This document shows positions 26,024-36,281 of a stretch of DNA of 64,000 bases, piece after piece. Numbering within the stretch: the stretch's first letter is position 1; each line of letters opens with the position of its first letter. The stretch comes from Prostheceraeus crozeri (taxonomy: Eukaryota > Platyhelminthes > Polycladida > Euryleptidae): positions 41,324-105,323 of the forward strand of contig CAJQUW010008941.1 of assembly GCA_907163375.1 (NCBI GenBank), written 5' to 3'. A program made the position numbers and the translations under genes. Under the pieces are notes generated by a model. That model saw nothing but the letters and a program-made list of their open reading frames with translations. It did not search any database and was not told the DNA's origin.

Positions 26024-27574
26024 TCACTTTCTTTTCCGAAACACTAACGTTATGAGGGATTTAGTATCTTTCACATGGATGCACTCTTGTAAACCATTGG
26101 TAATTTTGATAGCAATAGAGGGTATAGTTTGTTTGACGACGGGATGATAGAAAATAGATTCAAACATCTTCTCGACTATTCCATATGAAGCGTCTTTATC
26201 ATGAATGAAATCACGTAAAATGTATTCTTTTTTCTCACCAACAGAAATAGGAAGAATCAAATCACTTTGAATGTAAAGGTGCTGTTCATGTTTATCAAGT
26301 GTCATTGGTGTTTCTATACCAATCGTATGCGCAGCAGTAAACACAGTTTGTAGCATTGAAAAACCAAAGAGTTTTTTCAAATTTTTACTCAATTGACATT
26401 GAATGTCATCACCCAGTTTCAGAACAACGCGTTGATTTTCAATTGAAAACGAAATGTGGTGTGTCTTTACATCATATTTACTTTTCATCACATGCTTCAA
26501 CTTCTGTTGTATATAAGGATTTACTACATGAATGAAGCTTTCAACTGTATGATATAGACGCAGCATTATATTGATAGCAACTTTAGATTCTTGATAAGAC
26601 TGGTAAATTTTCTTGATGCGATCACCATAGATGTCAACCCACAATTCATCATTAACTGAATCAGCTTTAGCGTGATATTCATGAGAAGCATACACCAGAC
26701 CGCTTCCAATAATAGGGGTTGGATGTCTTACAAAATGACGCAAGGTTGGAGAGAAATAAACTGTAAGTTTGTCATTATATTTCTGAATAACCAACTTATT
26801 TTTGTCCGCCATAATTTTCTCTCCATACTTCTTACCCACAGTCTCATTCCATCGTTTTACTAACTCAATAAGTGATAAAGGTTGAACACCACGCTTTTTC
26901 AAAATGATGCGTTCTTCGCATTCTACAACATCTTCATCAAATATTTTAAATTTATAATGAAATTTGTTGATTCGATTTGAATAAACTTTTTTAACATTTG
27001 CAGTAGCAATTGACGTTAGATGTAGTCCATGACCAAAACCGAGATGTGGATAGAATTCATTATCCAACCTCAGTGTAAGACCTTTAGTAAAAGAATGAAA
27101 GCGAAGGAACTGTCTCGCACTCCAATGATAGATAGTAAACTCATAAAATTTCTGATTTTTATTCTTCATGATGGAAGTATTACCACTGTTGAATGCCTTA
27201 ATAATTTTCTCATTCCCAAATGGACCATAATAATCTGATTTTATCTGAATCCATTCATAGTTCCACTTTCCATCTGACGTTAAATTGTATGGGAACTGGA
27301 ATGCATTATTCATCGTTATTCCATCATGGGTGCGAGGAGTCAATATCATTTCTTCCAAATCATTCACATTCTGAATATTGCTATCATAGCAAATACTAGA
27401 AACGCCAACCTCCCATTCACCTTCTAAATGTAGTGGGCGATTTAATTCTACTCGATAGTCTGATGGTTTATTTTTGGGAAATTTATTCATAGAAGCATTA
27501 CTGGGCAAGTAGATTAGAAACGAGTCCTTATTTTCACTTTCCATATTATTCACATTGGAAAAATATATTAGCAT
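26024..27574 (-). CDS. WEVG-motif Polinton structural-type protein 1 (copy 2)
   Basis: 516 residues, same length and frame as the copy 1 protein, with the LPSNAS and GEWEVGVSSI motifs. Differences are scattered single substitutions. The alternative start MESENKDS is at 27544. Intact. Confidence 0.8.
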   Translation of the reverse strand: MLIYFSNVNNMESENKDSFLIYLPSNASMNKFPKNKPSDYRVELNRPLHLEGEWEVGVSSICYDSNIQNVNDLEEMILTPRTHDGITMNNAFQFPYNLTSDGKWNYEWIQIKSDYYGPFGNEKIIKAFNSGNTSIMKNKNQKFYEFTIYHWSARQFLRFHSFTKGLTLRLDNEFYPHLGFGHGLHLTSIATANVKKVYSNRINKFHYKFKIFDEDVVECEERIILKKRGVQPLSLIELVKRWNETVGKKYGEKIMADKNKLVIQKYNDKLTVYFSPTLRHFVRHPTPIIGSGLVYASHEYHAKADSVNDELWVDIYGDRIKKIYQSYQESKVAINIMLRLYHTVESFIHVVNPYIQQKLKHVMKSKYDVKTHHISFSIENQRVVLKLGDDIQCQLSKNLKKLFGFSMLQTVFTAAHTIGIETPMTLDKHEQHLYIQSDLILPISVGEKKEYILRDFIHDKDASYGIVEKMFESIFYHPVVKQTIPSIAIKITNGLQECIHVKDTKSLITLVFRKRK

Positions 27575-27583
27575 ACTTTTGCA

Positions 27584-28981
27584 TTAACTCTTCATTCGGA
27601 AATGGAGTGTGATACTTGTCACAGCATCTTTATGAAAAGGAATCAACGCACCAGCATCGTCATAAATTGCAATATCAATTTGTGGGATGTAGTTTGATTT
27701 CAGCTTTGTATAATGCACTTTCTTGAAAGTATGCTCAGATAAAATACTGCAGCTTTTTGGCTGGTATGGTATCATTGCTAGCAATGGAGCTTCAACATCT
27801 CCCACACGTACATCTTCACCAATATTGGAATATATCTGAAAATAGTTAATACGACGCGATAGTGACATGTCTGCGCTAGCTTTGGTTACAGTACCACTTT
27901 TAAAGATATTTTGATCAAAACCCAAAATGTCCATTAGAGTTTTATCCATAATTAGTTCAATACCTTTTCCACTTATAGTGAGAGACAAAGTACCTTCTTT
28001 TTCAGAAAATGAAATTTGTTGGTCATTAATCACTTCATTTAAATAATCTACAACCAATTTAACTGAAGTAATAATGCGAGGCATCAACACTCTTGTTTCA
28101 TGTAAGACACCACCGAAAGGCTCTACACACTTTCTGTATAAAGATACGGCCCATTCTGTATCAAATTGATTTGACCTTTCACATGGTAAATGTTGCATAT
28201 CAAATTTTCCATGAACAGCTGCAGAACGATGTCGTAAGAACTGATGAAAATCTTTTGAACAAACTAATACTAGATCATCATCATTTAATTTACTTATTGC
28301 AATATGATTAGATGATTTGATATAAGTCAATGTTGCCACTTGTTTACCATCAACTCGAAGGAGATAATTAAATTTCTTCAATAATGTTTCAGGAGTCATG
28401 TTTGTCTTTCTTGGCTTAATCACAATCTTCTTCACCAACGTCTTCTCATTTTTTGGAATAAGATCTACATAATAAGCTTCCTCTCGATATATTAACTGTT
28501 TATGACCACTTGGGTGGTAATTAACGTTATAATTATCATAGCTTGTTAAGGCGCTAGCGAGGTAACCTAAATCATTTTTTAAACTTGGACTTAAACCAAC
28601 AATCCAATCTTTCTCAACTACATGATGTACATAATTATGATCATCATTGTGCGGAGTAAATTGGGCAATATGTTTACACGCTTTATTCAAGAAATCATAT
28701 ATAAACTTTTTACATGATAAGAGATCTTTCTTTGGCCACTGTGGAATGTATACTCGGCAGCCGTTTTCACATTGGTAAGCAGCTGTGCGTCTCATATTAA
28801 TAGTCATCACCTCATGATCAAAAGTATAGACACAGTTGCTACGAACAAGTTGAGTGACACCCACTTCCCACTTTCCATTTAGCTGTTGTGCATGATCAAT
28901 GGGAGTAGAAAAGAGTGCGGCTCGATTACTAGCAAATCTATTTGTAGCCGCATTGCTAAGCAAAATATGATAAAACGACAT
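27584..28981 (-). CDS. WEVG-motif Polinton structural-type protein 2 (copy 2)
   Basis: 465 residues starting MSFYHILLSNAATNRF, with LNGKWEVGVTQL. The absence of a longer frame here confirms the start used for copy 1. Substitutions only; intact. Confidence 0.8.
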   Translation of the reverse strand: MSFYHILLSNAATNRFASNRAALFSTPIDHAQQLNGKWEVGVTQLVRSNCVYTFDHEVMTINMRRTAAYQCENGCRVYIPQWPKKDLLSCKKFIYDFLNKACKHIAQFTPHNDDHNYVHHVVEKDWIVGLSPSLKNDLGYLASALTSYDNYNVNYHPSGHKQLIYREEAYYVDLIPKNEKTLVKKIVIKPRKTNMTPETLLKKFNYLLRVDGKQVATLTYIKSSNHIAISKLNDDDLVLVCSKDFHQFLRHRSAAVHGKFDMQHLPCERSNQFDTEWAVSLYRKCVEPFGGVLHETRVLMPRIITSVKLVVDYLNEVINDQQISFSEKEGTLSLTISGKGIELIMDKTLMDILGFDQNIFKSGTVTKASADMSLSRRINYFQIYSNIGEDVRVGDVEAPLLAMIPYQPKSCSILSEHTFKKVHYTKLKSNYIPQIDIAIYDDAGALIPFHKDAVTSITLHFRMKS

Positions 28982-29016
28982 TTTGATATTGCTGATCTGC
29001 GGCTTTGCATAACATC

Positions 29017-29373
29017 ATGAAGACTTGGATTTTGGACTCTCTACAATATATCAGAGTTGATCGTGATGGAAACGTACATTTCAAAAAATCTCATGGTCAT
29101 ACATCAAGAGGTATTACATTAACATGGCGACAATTTGTCAACCTGAATGATATCATGAGGGATTTGTAATATTTTGAAACATTAAGATTCATCTCCTTGG
29201 GTGATCAAGTTTGGCTTCAACATTACAGAATTGAAATTCAAATCTGCCATTCTCATTCCGCAAACTGTTTCTCATTTCGCAAATACAATTGGGAGAAGTA
29301 TAGAAGATACATACATCGTTCCATCATGACATTTATTCGTCGTGAGTTCATCGCCCTACTATGCAAATCTTAA
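29017..29373 (+). pseudogene. PC4-like protein 1, nonsense-mutated (copy 2)
   Basis: Same 118-codon frame as 3948-4304, but TAA at 29167-29169 replaces GAA and truncates the product after 50 residues, between the two PC4-like halves. The remainder of the frame is open to 29373. Confidence 0.75.
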
Positions 29374-29395
29374 TCAGACATGACTACTACACACC

Positions 29396-30262
29396 ATGAG
29401 TTGGAAATTAGATTCCCTACAACGTATTGAAACGGATCATGATCGAAACGTCTATTTCAAAGATTCAACTGGAAATGTGAGAAGAGAGTTTGCTTTATCT
29501 TATCGTCATTTTCAATCTCTACATCATATCATGAAGGATTTGAAATACTTCTATATGAAAAGACATTCACGTATTGGAAATCGCATCTTGTTGCGCGTCA
29601 ACAAACGGCGAATTCAACTCTATCATTCCCAACTCCATACTAACTTCACATTTCATCAAGGTAGTTGGGAAAAGTATAAAAGGAAGGTACATCGCTCAAC
29701 TTACTCATTTTTTCATCATGAAGCGCCATCGCTACACCATCGTCAACATTCTCCGTCGCTTCAGACTCTCACCAAAATCGATCTCACAACATTACACCAA
29801 CACCTTCCAAACAGCAAGTGTTACCCGGGCCGTCCTCAAATGTTAGTGGTGAAGATGAACAATTCACGGAATCTTCAACTCTTCCCAAATGGGACTGTAC
29901 AGATTCTCGGCGCCCTTTCTCATTCATCGGCGCAGTCAATGCGCTTAGAGCTACAGAGACTACTACGTCGGATATGGAAGAGGGAGAGGTGTGTGATGTC
30001 GAATCTGACTGTGGACAATATGGTGATCTCTACTCAATTGAGTGACAGTCTATCATTTTTGAAGATTCGTACCAGCAGTTACAATTTGTGTTATGAACCG
30101 GAACTTTTTCCTGCAGCTCTCATTAGTTGTTGGTTACCTGTGCATGTTGCAATCTTTCATAATAGTAAAGTGATCATTACTAGACTAAAATCTCATGTAC
30201 AAGCAAATGCGATCCTAGACTATCTCATCGAGTATGTACGTACCGAGCGGATTGTAAAATAA
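29396..30262 (+). CDS. PC4-like 2 fused in frame to the TBP-like protein (copy 2)
   Basis: A 288-residue open frame. The N-terminal 110 residues are the intact PC4-like 2 protein (WKLDSLQ, FALSYRHFQSLHHIM, WEKYKRKVHRS), for which copy 1 has a stop. A single-base deletion near 29771 relative to copy 1 (CTCTACACC becomes CTCTCACC) joins this frame to the TBP-like frame from KIDLTTLHQ onward, including FPNGTVQILGA, YEPELFPA and VIITRLKS (copy 1 has VIITGLKS). The fusion is probably accidental because copy 1 has the TBP start in its own frame, but a working fusion cannot be excluded. Confidence 0.7.
   Translation: MSWKLDSLQRIETDHDRNVYFKDSTGNVRREFALSYRHFQSLHHIMKDLKYFYMKRHSRIGNRILLRVNKRRIQLYHSQLHTNFTFHQGSWEKYKRKVHRSTYSFFHHEAPSLHHRQHSPSLQTLTKIDLTTLHQHLPNSKCYPGRPQMLVVKMNNSRNLQLFPNGTVQILGALSHSSAQSMRLELQRLLRRIWKRERCVMSNLTVDNMVISTQLSDSLSFLKIRTSSYNLCYEPELFPAALISCWLPVHVAIFHNSKVIITRLKSHVQANAILDYLIEYVRTERIVK
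29718..30262 (+). pseudogene. TBP-like gene with N-terminal frameshift (copy 2)
   Basis: The ATG matching the copy 1 start is at 29718-29720, but the deletion near 29771 shifts its frame after about 17 codons. From there the TBP-like frame is readable only through the upstream PC4-like frame. Confidence 0.65.
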
Positions 30263-30288
30263 AAAACAACTTTTCCAACATGATGTTT

Positions 30289-30750
30289 TTATTTCAAATC
30301 ATGATAGAACTTACAAATCATTTTTTCATTAGAGGATGGATTACATGAAAAGTTTTGAATAATAGATACAAATCGAGATACATGTAAACGTTTTAAGATG
30401 AAGTACAGTACAAAAGCACCACACGTTGATGAAAGTGGATGTTGTAGTATGCGTTCATTTCGCTGATATTGACGCGTATGTTTTCTCAACCACTGCTGTG
30501 TTGGTATATTTGGAGGTTGAGCAAGAGAGTCAAATAGTTCACGACGTCGGTCTTCTCCAATAAAGATCGCTTTCCAATGCTCACCGCCTAAATTCTGCGA
30601 ATGAGTGTTTAGCACAATAAAGATGGGATAGTGATTTACTGCAGGTGGTAAGGTATCGAGTGAATAGACATTATCGAAAGCTTTCAACGTCGCTTCGTCT
30701 GCATTACGCTGCACTTTAGTCTTAATATCGTCAGCAGTCAACCAACTCAT
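30289..30750 (-). CDS. Adenain-like cysteine protease (copy 2)
   Basis: 153 residues, one substitution from copy 1 (A to V in VSRFVSII). His58, Asp74, Gln103 and Cys110 are retained. The start overlaps the capsid-gene stop. Intact. Confidence 0.93.
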   Translation of the reverse strand: MSWLTADDIKTKVQRNADEATLKAFDNVYSLDTLPPAVNHYPIFIVLNTHSQNLGGEHWKAIFIGEDRRRELFDSLAQPPNIPTQQWLRKHTRQYQRNERILQHPLSSTCGAFVLYFILKRLHVSRFVSIIQNFSCNPSSNEKMICKFYHDLK

Positions 30751-32020
30751 TAACGATTATACTGAAGAATCACGTCACGATACTTTGTAATTTCAATATT
30801 TGAATCGAAGACTGCATAAATTAATACATTGATCGTCTCAGGTAGTGTTCTTTTGAACGTCAAATCCAAACGAATATTATGAGGTACGTTCGCTTGACGA
30901 TAGGGTGCACTAATATCGCTGTCAGCAGTCAAATCAAATGCATAAATAGTATATCCACTCTTAAACTCTTTCATAGTCAGTCCGTTGGTGTCCGTATTGT
31001 AAAAGCCAAAGACATCCATAAAATCAACATAACTGCGCATAAATTGATCCGAAGCAAAATCTGGTTTGTAGGGTGGACCAGGATGACTCACACCATTTAC
31101 ACGTAAAGCAATTTCACTTAACTGATTGTGTTTAAAATTGAAAGGATTCTTCTTTATATTACCATTAAATGCATCATTTTCAACCATTGCCACCATGAGG
31201 AGCTTCGGTGCTTCCGATGGAAAGAGGCCATCTTTCATGAAACTCTTTTGATCTTTCGGAATTGTAAAGGTGAGAAGCTTTGTATGCTGAATGGGGTAAA
31301 TGGCATTTTGGCGGTTAAGACCTTCAGCATGCCCTCTAATGACACTTGGATTCGGTACTACTCGACGAATGTAAAGTGCAATATCTTCCACATGAATTCT
31401 AAAATTGTCAACTTTACCAAATGCATTCAGCGCAAATTCAGGCTTATTCAATGTCAGCTTGAGTCGCATGCTGGTATTACAGAGTAAAAACTTTGTCTAA
31501 AGAAGTCTAAATTCAGCGGACCATATAGCTGACATACTTTACTATCTTTAATCATAGCAGATCGCTTTACAAAGCCACTGTTTGTTTCAACATCAAATTT
31601 TCCTGCTTCATCTCTGTACCATCCCATGGCTTCCATATGACTTTTTTGTGCTGCTGGATGAAACTGTGATACATGATTGAAATATGATTTATAGGGATAA
31701 TCGCTTTGACCACCTTCCACCTGCTGCTCTCCAATCGTTAGAGAAACATCGCGAAGTAATGTAGTCAATGGTAAATTGTTCAGTCCAACTTTATGCACAT
31801 CCTCAATAGCAGTTCCATCTGCTTGCTGAATTCTAAACCTCAAATCAAGCATCGCATAACTCAAATCTATGTAGTCATCACTACCACCAGGAATAACAAA
31901 TTCAATGGGGCCAGCATTCTCAGCTGTTCGAGGATGATAATCTACAATACTTGAACTAAGAATATCTGTCTGTATGGCTTGTTGATCAAACAAACAAAAT
32001 CCGGAAGTTTTACACTCCAT
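30750..32020 (-). pseudogene. Major capsid protein, frameshifted (copy 2)
   Basis: Relative to copy 1 a 4-base deletion near 31495 breaks the frame: residues 1 to about 180 read from 32020 and the rest from a different frame ending at 30750. A separate in-frame 3-base deletion removes one Asp in the DDTNG segment. This copy cannot make a full capsid protein by normal translation. Confidence 0.85.
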
Positions 32021-32022
32021 GA

Positions 32023-32478
32023 TTAGAAGTTATAGCAGCGTCGTCGTTTAGCGCCTGATGAATGATTAGAGCCTCTGCGACGTTTGCGTGAATGCCTTTT
32101 GACTGAAGATCGCATCCTACCAGCTCCGCGATGTTTCCTTCTTCCTTTATTCATTCGTTTAGGCGATTTCTTTCCTTGAGTAACACCAGCAAAGGTCTGC
32201 TTCAATGTTTTTAAACCGCGTTCCTTCCCACGATTCAACAAACTGCTCTTAAAACTTCTACCTCTGGAAAGATCACTAGCAACATCACCAGCAAAGCCAA
32301 CGGCATTACTTAAAACATTTCGTTTTAAAGATCTACCGACATTGGATATGAGAGGTGCTACAACAGATTTCAGTGCGCCAAGTATGCTACCTCCACGTTG
32401 GCGGCGAGCGCCGATGTAAATTTGTCCTCCACCACTTACATAGGAGGGTCGTGAATAAAATGAGGCAGTTGGATTCAT
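32023..32478 (-). CDS. Basic core-like virion protein (copy 2)
   Basis: 151 residues, same layout as copy 1: Gly/Arg N-terminus, amphipathic SILGALKSVVAPLISNVG, Arg/Lys tail. A few conservative changes (for example GKVRSS to GRMRSS). Intact. Confidence 0.7.
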   Translation of the reverse strand: MNPTASFYSRPSYVSGGGQIYIGARRQRGGSILGALKSVVAPLISNVGRSLKRNVLSNAVGFAGDVASDLSRGRSFKSSLLNRGKERGLKTLKQTFAGVTQGKKSPKRMNKGRRKHRGAGRMRSSVKRHSRKRRRGSNHSSGAKRRRCYNF

Positions 32479-32519
32479 AGCTCAAACCCTAAACATTGTT
32501 AGTTACAACTTTGCATGAA

Positions 32520-33740
32520 TCACTGTCGATCACTTAGATGAAAGGTGTCGGCACGACGCATCCAAGAGTTCATACTTGAAGGATAACCAGTCCATTTAAC
32601 AAGACACCATTCTTCACCTTGCCGTTTTTTACATCGAATGATTTTCTCTACCAAATATGTTTCACTTTCAGTGACTACCTCAATCTCATCGCGGTAAAAG
32701 CTACCCTCAATTTCTTCATTATCGTAATCTTTCAACTTGTAGGTGGTGGGAGAGTCTTTTTGATTAATCCTTGATACTGTAAATACCTCCTCTGTCCAAT
32801 TCGGAAGGTACCCTTTAGCAAAAACACTTTTCACTTTTGAGATACGAACTTTATCACCAATTTCCACATCACTTTTGACATGAGTGCGTTTACGTTGGAA
32901 TGATTCACGCACTTTATCTACATTGTCAGCATTTACATCTACTGGTCTGAATCCAATAGAACGATGGATAGAGTGATTGTAGGCATGGAGTGTATCTTGT
33001 AGAACCTTTGTCCAATTTTGTGTCAAGTTGGCAGTAAAATGTCGCCACAAGCGATTTTTTAATGTGCGATTAAAACGTTCAACGAGTGCAGCTTTATAAG
33101 CACTCTTTACACTAAACAACTCAATGTCATGCCTCTCAAATAATCTTGTCACATGCTGATTTTCAAACTCTTTTCCTTGATCACTCTGAATTCTTTTTGG
33201 AATCCGACCTTCTCGAAAAATTGTTTGGAATGCTTTTGCTACTCCTTTCCCTTCTTTAGTTTTTAAAGGTTGAGCCCACGCATAACGCGAGAAAATATCA
33301 ATGACGGTTAAAATAAAATTATTGCCCGAGTTATGTTTTGAAATGGAGGCGACATCACACAAATCTGCTTGCCACTGTTCATCAATGTCATGAACAATAT
33401 AATGGCGGGTACGGTACTTCTTTTTCGCTTGTTTGTGGAGTGTATAGGTAGCCTGACCCTTTAACCATCGTTTCACTTGTGATTGTGGAAGACCACTCGC
33501 TTTTGATAATTTCTTGATCGATGCAAATCCTGCCGGATGTTTTACATCATAATAGATTGACTTCAAACGTTCAGTCGATGACGACTGACTCTTTTTCTTC
33601 CTTCTCATCTTTTTGCTTTCTTGCCTTTCTACATTTACAACAACTGCAGCATTTAGCTTTAGCGGTTTTGCGATCGTGTTCACATTGCTTAGGAGTTTCA
33701 TTGTGAGAGCTGGCGCAGCAAGTGCAAGTGACAACGACAT
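32520..33740 (-). CDS. Retroviral-type integrase with chromodomain (copy 2)
   Basis: 406-residue frame with QADLCDV, IQSDQGKEFEN and ALVERFNRTLK (the DDE residues) and the C-terminal chromodomain. The first 57 residues overlap the Cys-rich gene and carry four of the changes relative to copy 1. The internal start is at 33608. Intact. Confidence 0.93.
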   Translation of the reverse strand: MSLSLALAAPALTMKLLSNVNTIAKPLKLNAAVVVNVERQESKKMRRKKKSQSSSTERLKSIYYDVKHPAGFASIKKLSKASGLPQSQVKRWLKGQATYTLHKQAKKKYRTRHYIVHDIDEQWQADLCDVASISKHNSGNNFILTVIDIFSRYAWAQPLKTKEGKGVAKAFQTIFREGRIPKRIQSDQGKEFENQHVTRLFERHDIELFSVKSAYKAALVERFNRTLKNRLWRHFTANLTQNWTKVLQDTLHAYNHSIHRSIGFRPVDVNADNVDKVRESFQRKRTHVKSDVEIGDKVRISKVKSVFAKGYLPNWTEEVFTVSRINQKDSPTTYKLKDYDNEEIEGSFYRDEIEVVTESETYLVEKIIRCKKRQGEEWCLVKWTGYPSSMNSWMRRADTFHLSDRQ

Positions 33741-33786
33741 TCACCTCTGGCGGCTCATTACATGGCAAGCAACACATCTGCTTCAT
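33571..33786 (-). CDS. Cys-rich small protein overlapping the integrase (copy 2)
   Basis: 71 residues, identical in sequence to the copy 1 protein although the DNA differs at four places in the shared segment. Twelve cysteines in three clusters. Confidence 0.65.
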   Translation of the reverse strand: MKQMCCLPCNEPPEVNVVVTCTCCASSHNETPKQCEHDRKTAKAKCCSCCKCRKARKQKDEKEEKESVVID

Positions 33787-33787
33787 A

Positions 33788-34480
33788 TTAATAGTCTGAG
33801 AACATGTATTTCTTGGGAGGAGCTGTTTTACGTTTTCCTTTTACTAGTTTTAGTGGTGGCGTAGATCTACGTCGAGTTCTTCCTCTTGTTTGCTTAGTGA
33901 GTGTGGGAGGGGATGTAGCAGGTGACGTCTTAAACCAATTTGTTGGCATTTTCATCGTCTGAAGCATTGGAGCAGTAGCCACTGTTGAATCAAGTTCTTT
34001 CAATGTCTCATTATTCAAAGCAAATTTTGGTACATTATGCTTTTTCAATAGTTTAAGAAAGTATGACCAACCAGGTGGAACATAGCCCTGACGGCGCTTT
34101 CTACGTGTCGCATACTGAATCAAGTCTTCATAACGTGAAGCATCAATCACTTTATTTTCATCTGTAATGATTTCTCCTCTATCATTTACATTGAGATGGG
34201 GTTCAATACTATTGAAAAGAGATATGGCATGTGCGCGAGATGCTAAAGGTGTTGCAGTCGATACAGAGTCACGCATCTTATTCTTCAAGTTTTTCAATTG
34301 CTCAACAGTTTCCGATTGTAATAATACAGCACGATGTGGATCTTTGATGTGAACATTTTGCTGATAATCTATTTCTTTCCTATACATTTGATTTGCAAGA
34401 GGTTGCTTTACTTGTTGCATGGCAGTCAATTGTACATATTCATCCTGAGGAATAACAATCATGCGAGAATAAGAACTCAT
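33788..34480 (-). CDS. Conserved Polinton protein of unknown function (copy 2)
   Basis: 230 residues, with MSSYSRMIVIPQDEY, GEIITDENKVIDASRYEDLI and PPGWSYFLKLLKKHNVP as in copy 1; changes concentrate in the Pro/Ser/Arg-rich C-terminal quarter. Intact. Confidence 0.75.
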   Translation of the reverse strand: MSSYSRMIVIPQDEYVQLTAMQQVKQPLANQMYRKEIDYQQNVHIKDPHRAVLLQSETVEQLKNLKNKMRDSVSTATPLASRAHAISLFNSIEPHLNVNDRGEIITDENKVIDASRYEDLIQYATRRKRRQGYVPPGWSYFLKLLKKHNVPKFALNNETLKELDSTVATAPMLQTMKMPTNWFKTSPATSPPTLTKQTRGRTRRRSTPPLKLVKGKRKTAPPKKYMFSDY

Positions 34481-35142
34481 AGTTTGTAGATAATCATGGG
34501 AGTTTTCAAAATATCACTTCGAAATCTAAATTCTTCCGGACACTCTTGCGTAAAGTCAATGAATAAGTAACCGTGTGGTTTTTCAGTAGCTGCTTGAAAA
34601 ATTTCAATTAAGGCTTTTGATCCTGTGGGTGCAACTTGTCGCGCTAAAATTTCAAATTGACTTTTATCTCGCGGATTCTTGAAAATAGCATAATAGTGTG
34701 TATTCAGGTTTCGTGTACGAGCTTCTTTTCCATGAGGAAACAAATTTTGTGTGATATAGATGATAAAGCACCTTTTATGATGTGCTGCGCGAGTGAACAT
34801 ATCTGTAACATCTTTTGAATTCTTACTTTCTTTTAATAAATCATCCAATACAACAACATCATTAGACTGACGTTTATCCACTGGAATAATTCCTTCATGT
34901 CGAATAAAGTTGCGACTTTGCAATTCCTGAAACAGCGACGGTTGATAAATACCATAACACCAAATCACTCGATTGATAGGTTCCTTAAACAACTCCCTTC
35001 TTTTATCCAATAAATTCAGCGTGACAACAGTTTTACCTGCATGAGATGGACCTGATACAGTCAGAACTTTATCACATTGAAGTCTGAAATCCATTATAAT
35101 ACTTTGAGATTCAACATTTGCATAATTAACGTCTAGAGCCAA
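34477..35142 (-). CDS. FtsK/HerA-type genome-packaging ATPase (copy 2)
   Basis: 221 residues with GPSHAGKT, VVVLDD and TQN. Differences from copy 1 include MALSVNY to MALDVNY, SNKM to SIIM near the start, and GKTVF to GKTVV. Intact and probably functional. Confidence 0.93.
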   Translation of the reverse strand: MALDVNYANVESQSIIMDFRLQCDKVLTVSGPSHAGKTVVTLNLLDKRRELFKEPINRVIWCYGIYQPSLFQELQSRNFIRHEGIIPVDKRQSNDVVVLDDLLKESKNSKDVTDMFTRAAHHKRCFIIYITQNLFPHGKEARTRNLNTHYYAIFKNPRDKSQFEILARQVAPTGSKALIEIFQAATEKPHGYLFIDFTQECPEEFRFRSDILKTPMIIYKL

Positions 35143-35491
35143 AGATATTACCCAATACGTTGCCCACGAAAGGAGCTAGCATCGGTAGTAACGCTGGAAG
35201 GAAACCGCCCTTTTGTGTTAGAGTTTTCCTCTTTCTTTGAAGGGTGACTTTAGGATTGGAGATGAAACGCAATTTCGTAGCATATCGCTTAAGTAACTTT
35301 CGTTGTTTTGGTGCTAATTTCTTCGTCCTCAACTTTCTCACATGAGAAATAATTTCACGAATGAATTTATCGTAAGCATGTCGTATAGCATTGTATCGCT
35401 GATTTGCTTTCATTCGTCGGAGAGCTTGAATGGCTGAAGAAAACTTTGAAGACTTTTGACTTTTACGTTTCGTCATTTTACGTTTCGCCAT
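35126..35491 (-). CDS. Small basic protein with hydrophobic C-terminus (copy 2)
   Basis: 121 residues; 3 longer than copy 1 through a duplicated KSS-type insertion after MAKRKMTKRKSQK. The hydrophobic tail is FLPALLPMLAPFVGNVLGNI, more diverged from copy 1 than flanking genes but of equal character. Confidence 0.7.
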   Translation of the reverse strand: MAKRKMTKRKSQKSSKFSSAIQALRRMKANQRYNAIRHAYDKFIREIISHVRKLRTKKLAPKQRKLLKRYATKLRFISNPKVTLQRKRKTLTQKGGFLPALLPMLAPFVGNVLGNIFGSRR

Positions 35492-35542
35492 TTTCCGTGT
35501 TAGTCTTTGCTAAAACCTATCTTTACCACATTTGCATAGGTA

Positions 35543-35872
35543 CTAACTATTGCGGCATAAGTGGCACTCGAAATGAGCAATATCACAGTGGTTACATTTG
35601 CAAAGTTGAATGCAATTACGTATGAAACAGCGTTGACAAAAAGCATGCTTACATCTCTTGAAGATGCGCTTTTCATTTCCATCCTTTCGCTTACATACAT
35701 CACAACACATAGTTTCACCGTTACTGATGTCTATAGCAAGTCTTTTTGAAGATATGAATTTGCTAGCCTTTTCTAAATAATAGACGCATGTAAAGAATGA
35801 ATATACTTCGAGAGTGAGCAGACATAGCTCGAAAACCAGTTGTGCTACAATCAAGTACCACTGCATTTTCAA
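35543..35872 (-). CDS. Membrane-anchored RING-like zinc-finger protein (copy 2)
   Basis: 109 residues. The finger (CCDVC, CKHAFCQRC, CNHC, CHLC) is identical to copy 1; the few changes fall in the membrane segment. Intact. Confidence 0.7.
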   Translation of the reverse strand: MKMQWYLIVAQLVFELCLLTLEVYSFFTCVYYLEKASKFISSKRLAIDISNGETMCCDVCKRKDGNEKRIFKRCKHAFCQRCFIRNCIQLCKCNHCDIAHFECHLCRNS

Positions 35873-36281
35873 TTTTTCTTTATGGAAAGTTGAATGTGAA
35901 TATCTGAAATCGCTTCAATCACTAGACTGCTACCATGATGGTTAAATGCGTTAAGAAGTTTCAATCAATTTTTATCATATGTCTTTTAAAAAATTCTTCG
36001 GGGTGATATACCACTTCCATTGAATAAGAAGCAAAATGGAAAGAGCGACTTTCCACCTCTTCCTTTCCAAAATGACTAAACTTAATTTTCGCAACTAATC
36101 GCGCCATGACAATGCTATCAGAGAATGTATTCATTAACTCTAGAAATAGAGTGCTAGCATCATCGACCACTGCTTCGATGTCGGTCTCATCTTTATGAAA
36201 ATTTATCACATAATCTTGAACAGCTCCTTTTAAACTTTGCCTATGAAAATGTAATGTTCCGCAGTCGTTTGAGAAAGACAT
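35869..36281 (-). pseudogene. Polinton protein with GSS-x-L domain, frameshifted (copy 2)
   Basis: The first 105 residues follow copy 1, then a small insertion and rearrangement near 35957-35970 (GAAGTTTCAATCAA in place of GACGTTCAGCAA) shifts the frame and ends the protein at MIKID. The segment carrying HHGSSLVIEAI is preserved only out of frame. Confidence 0.7.
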
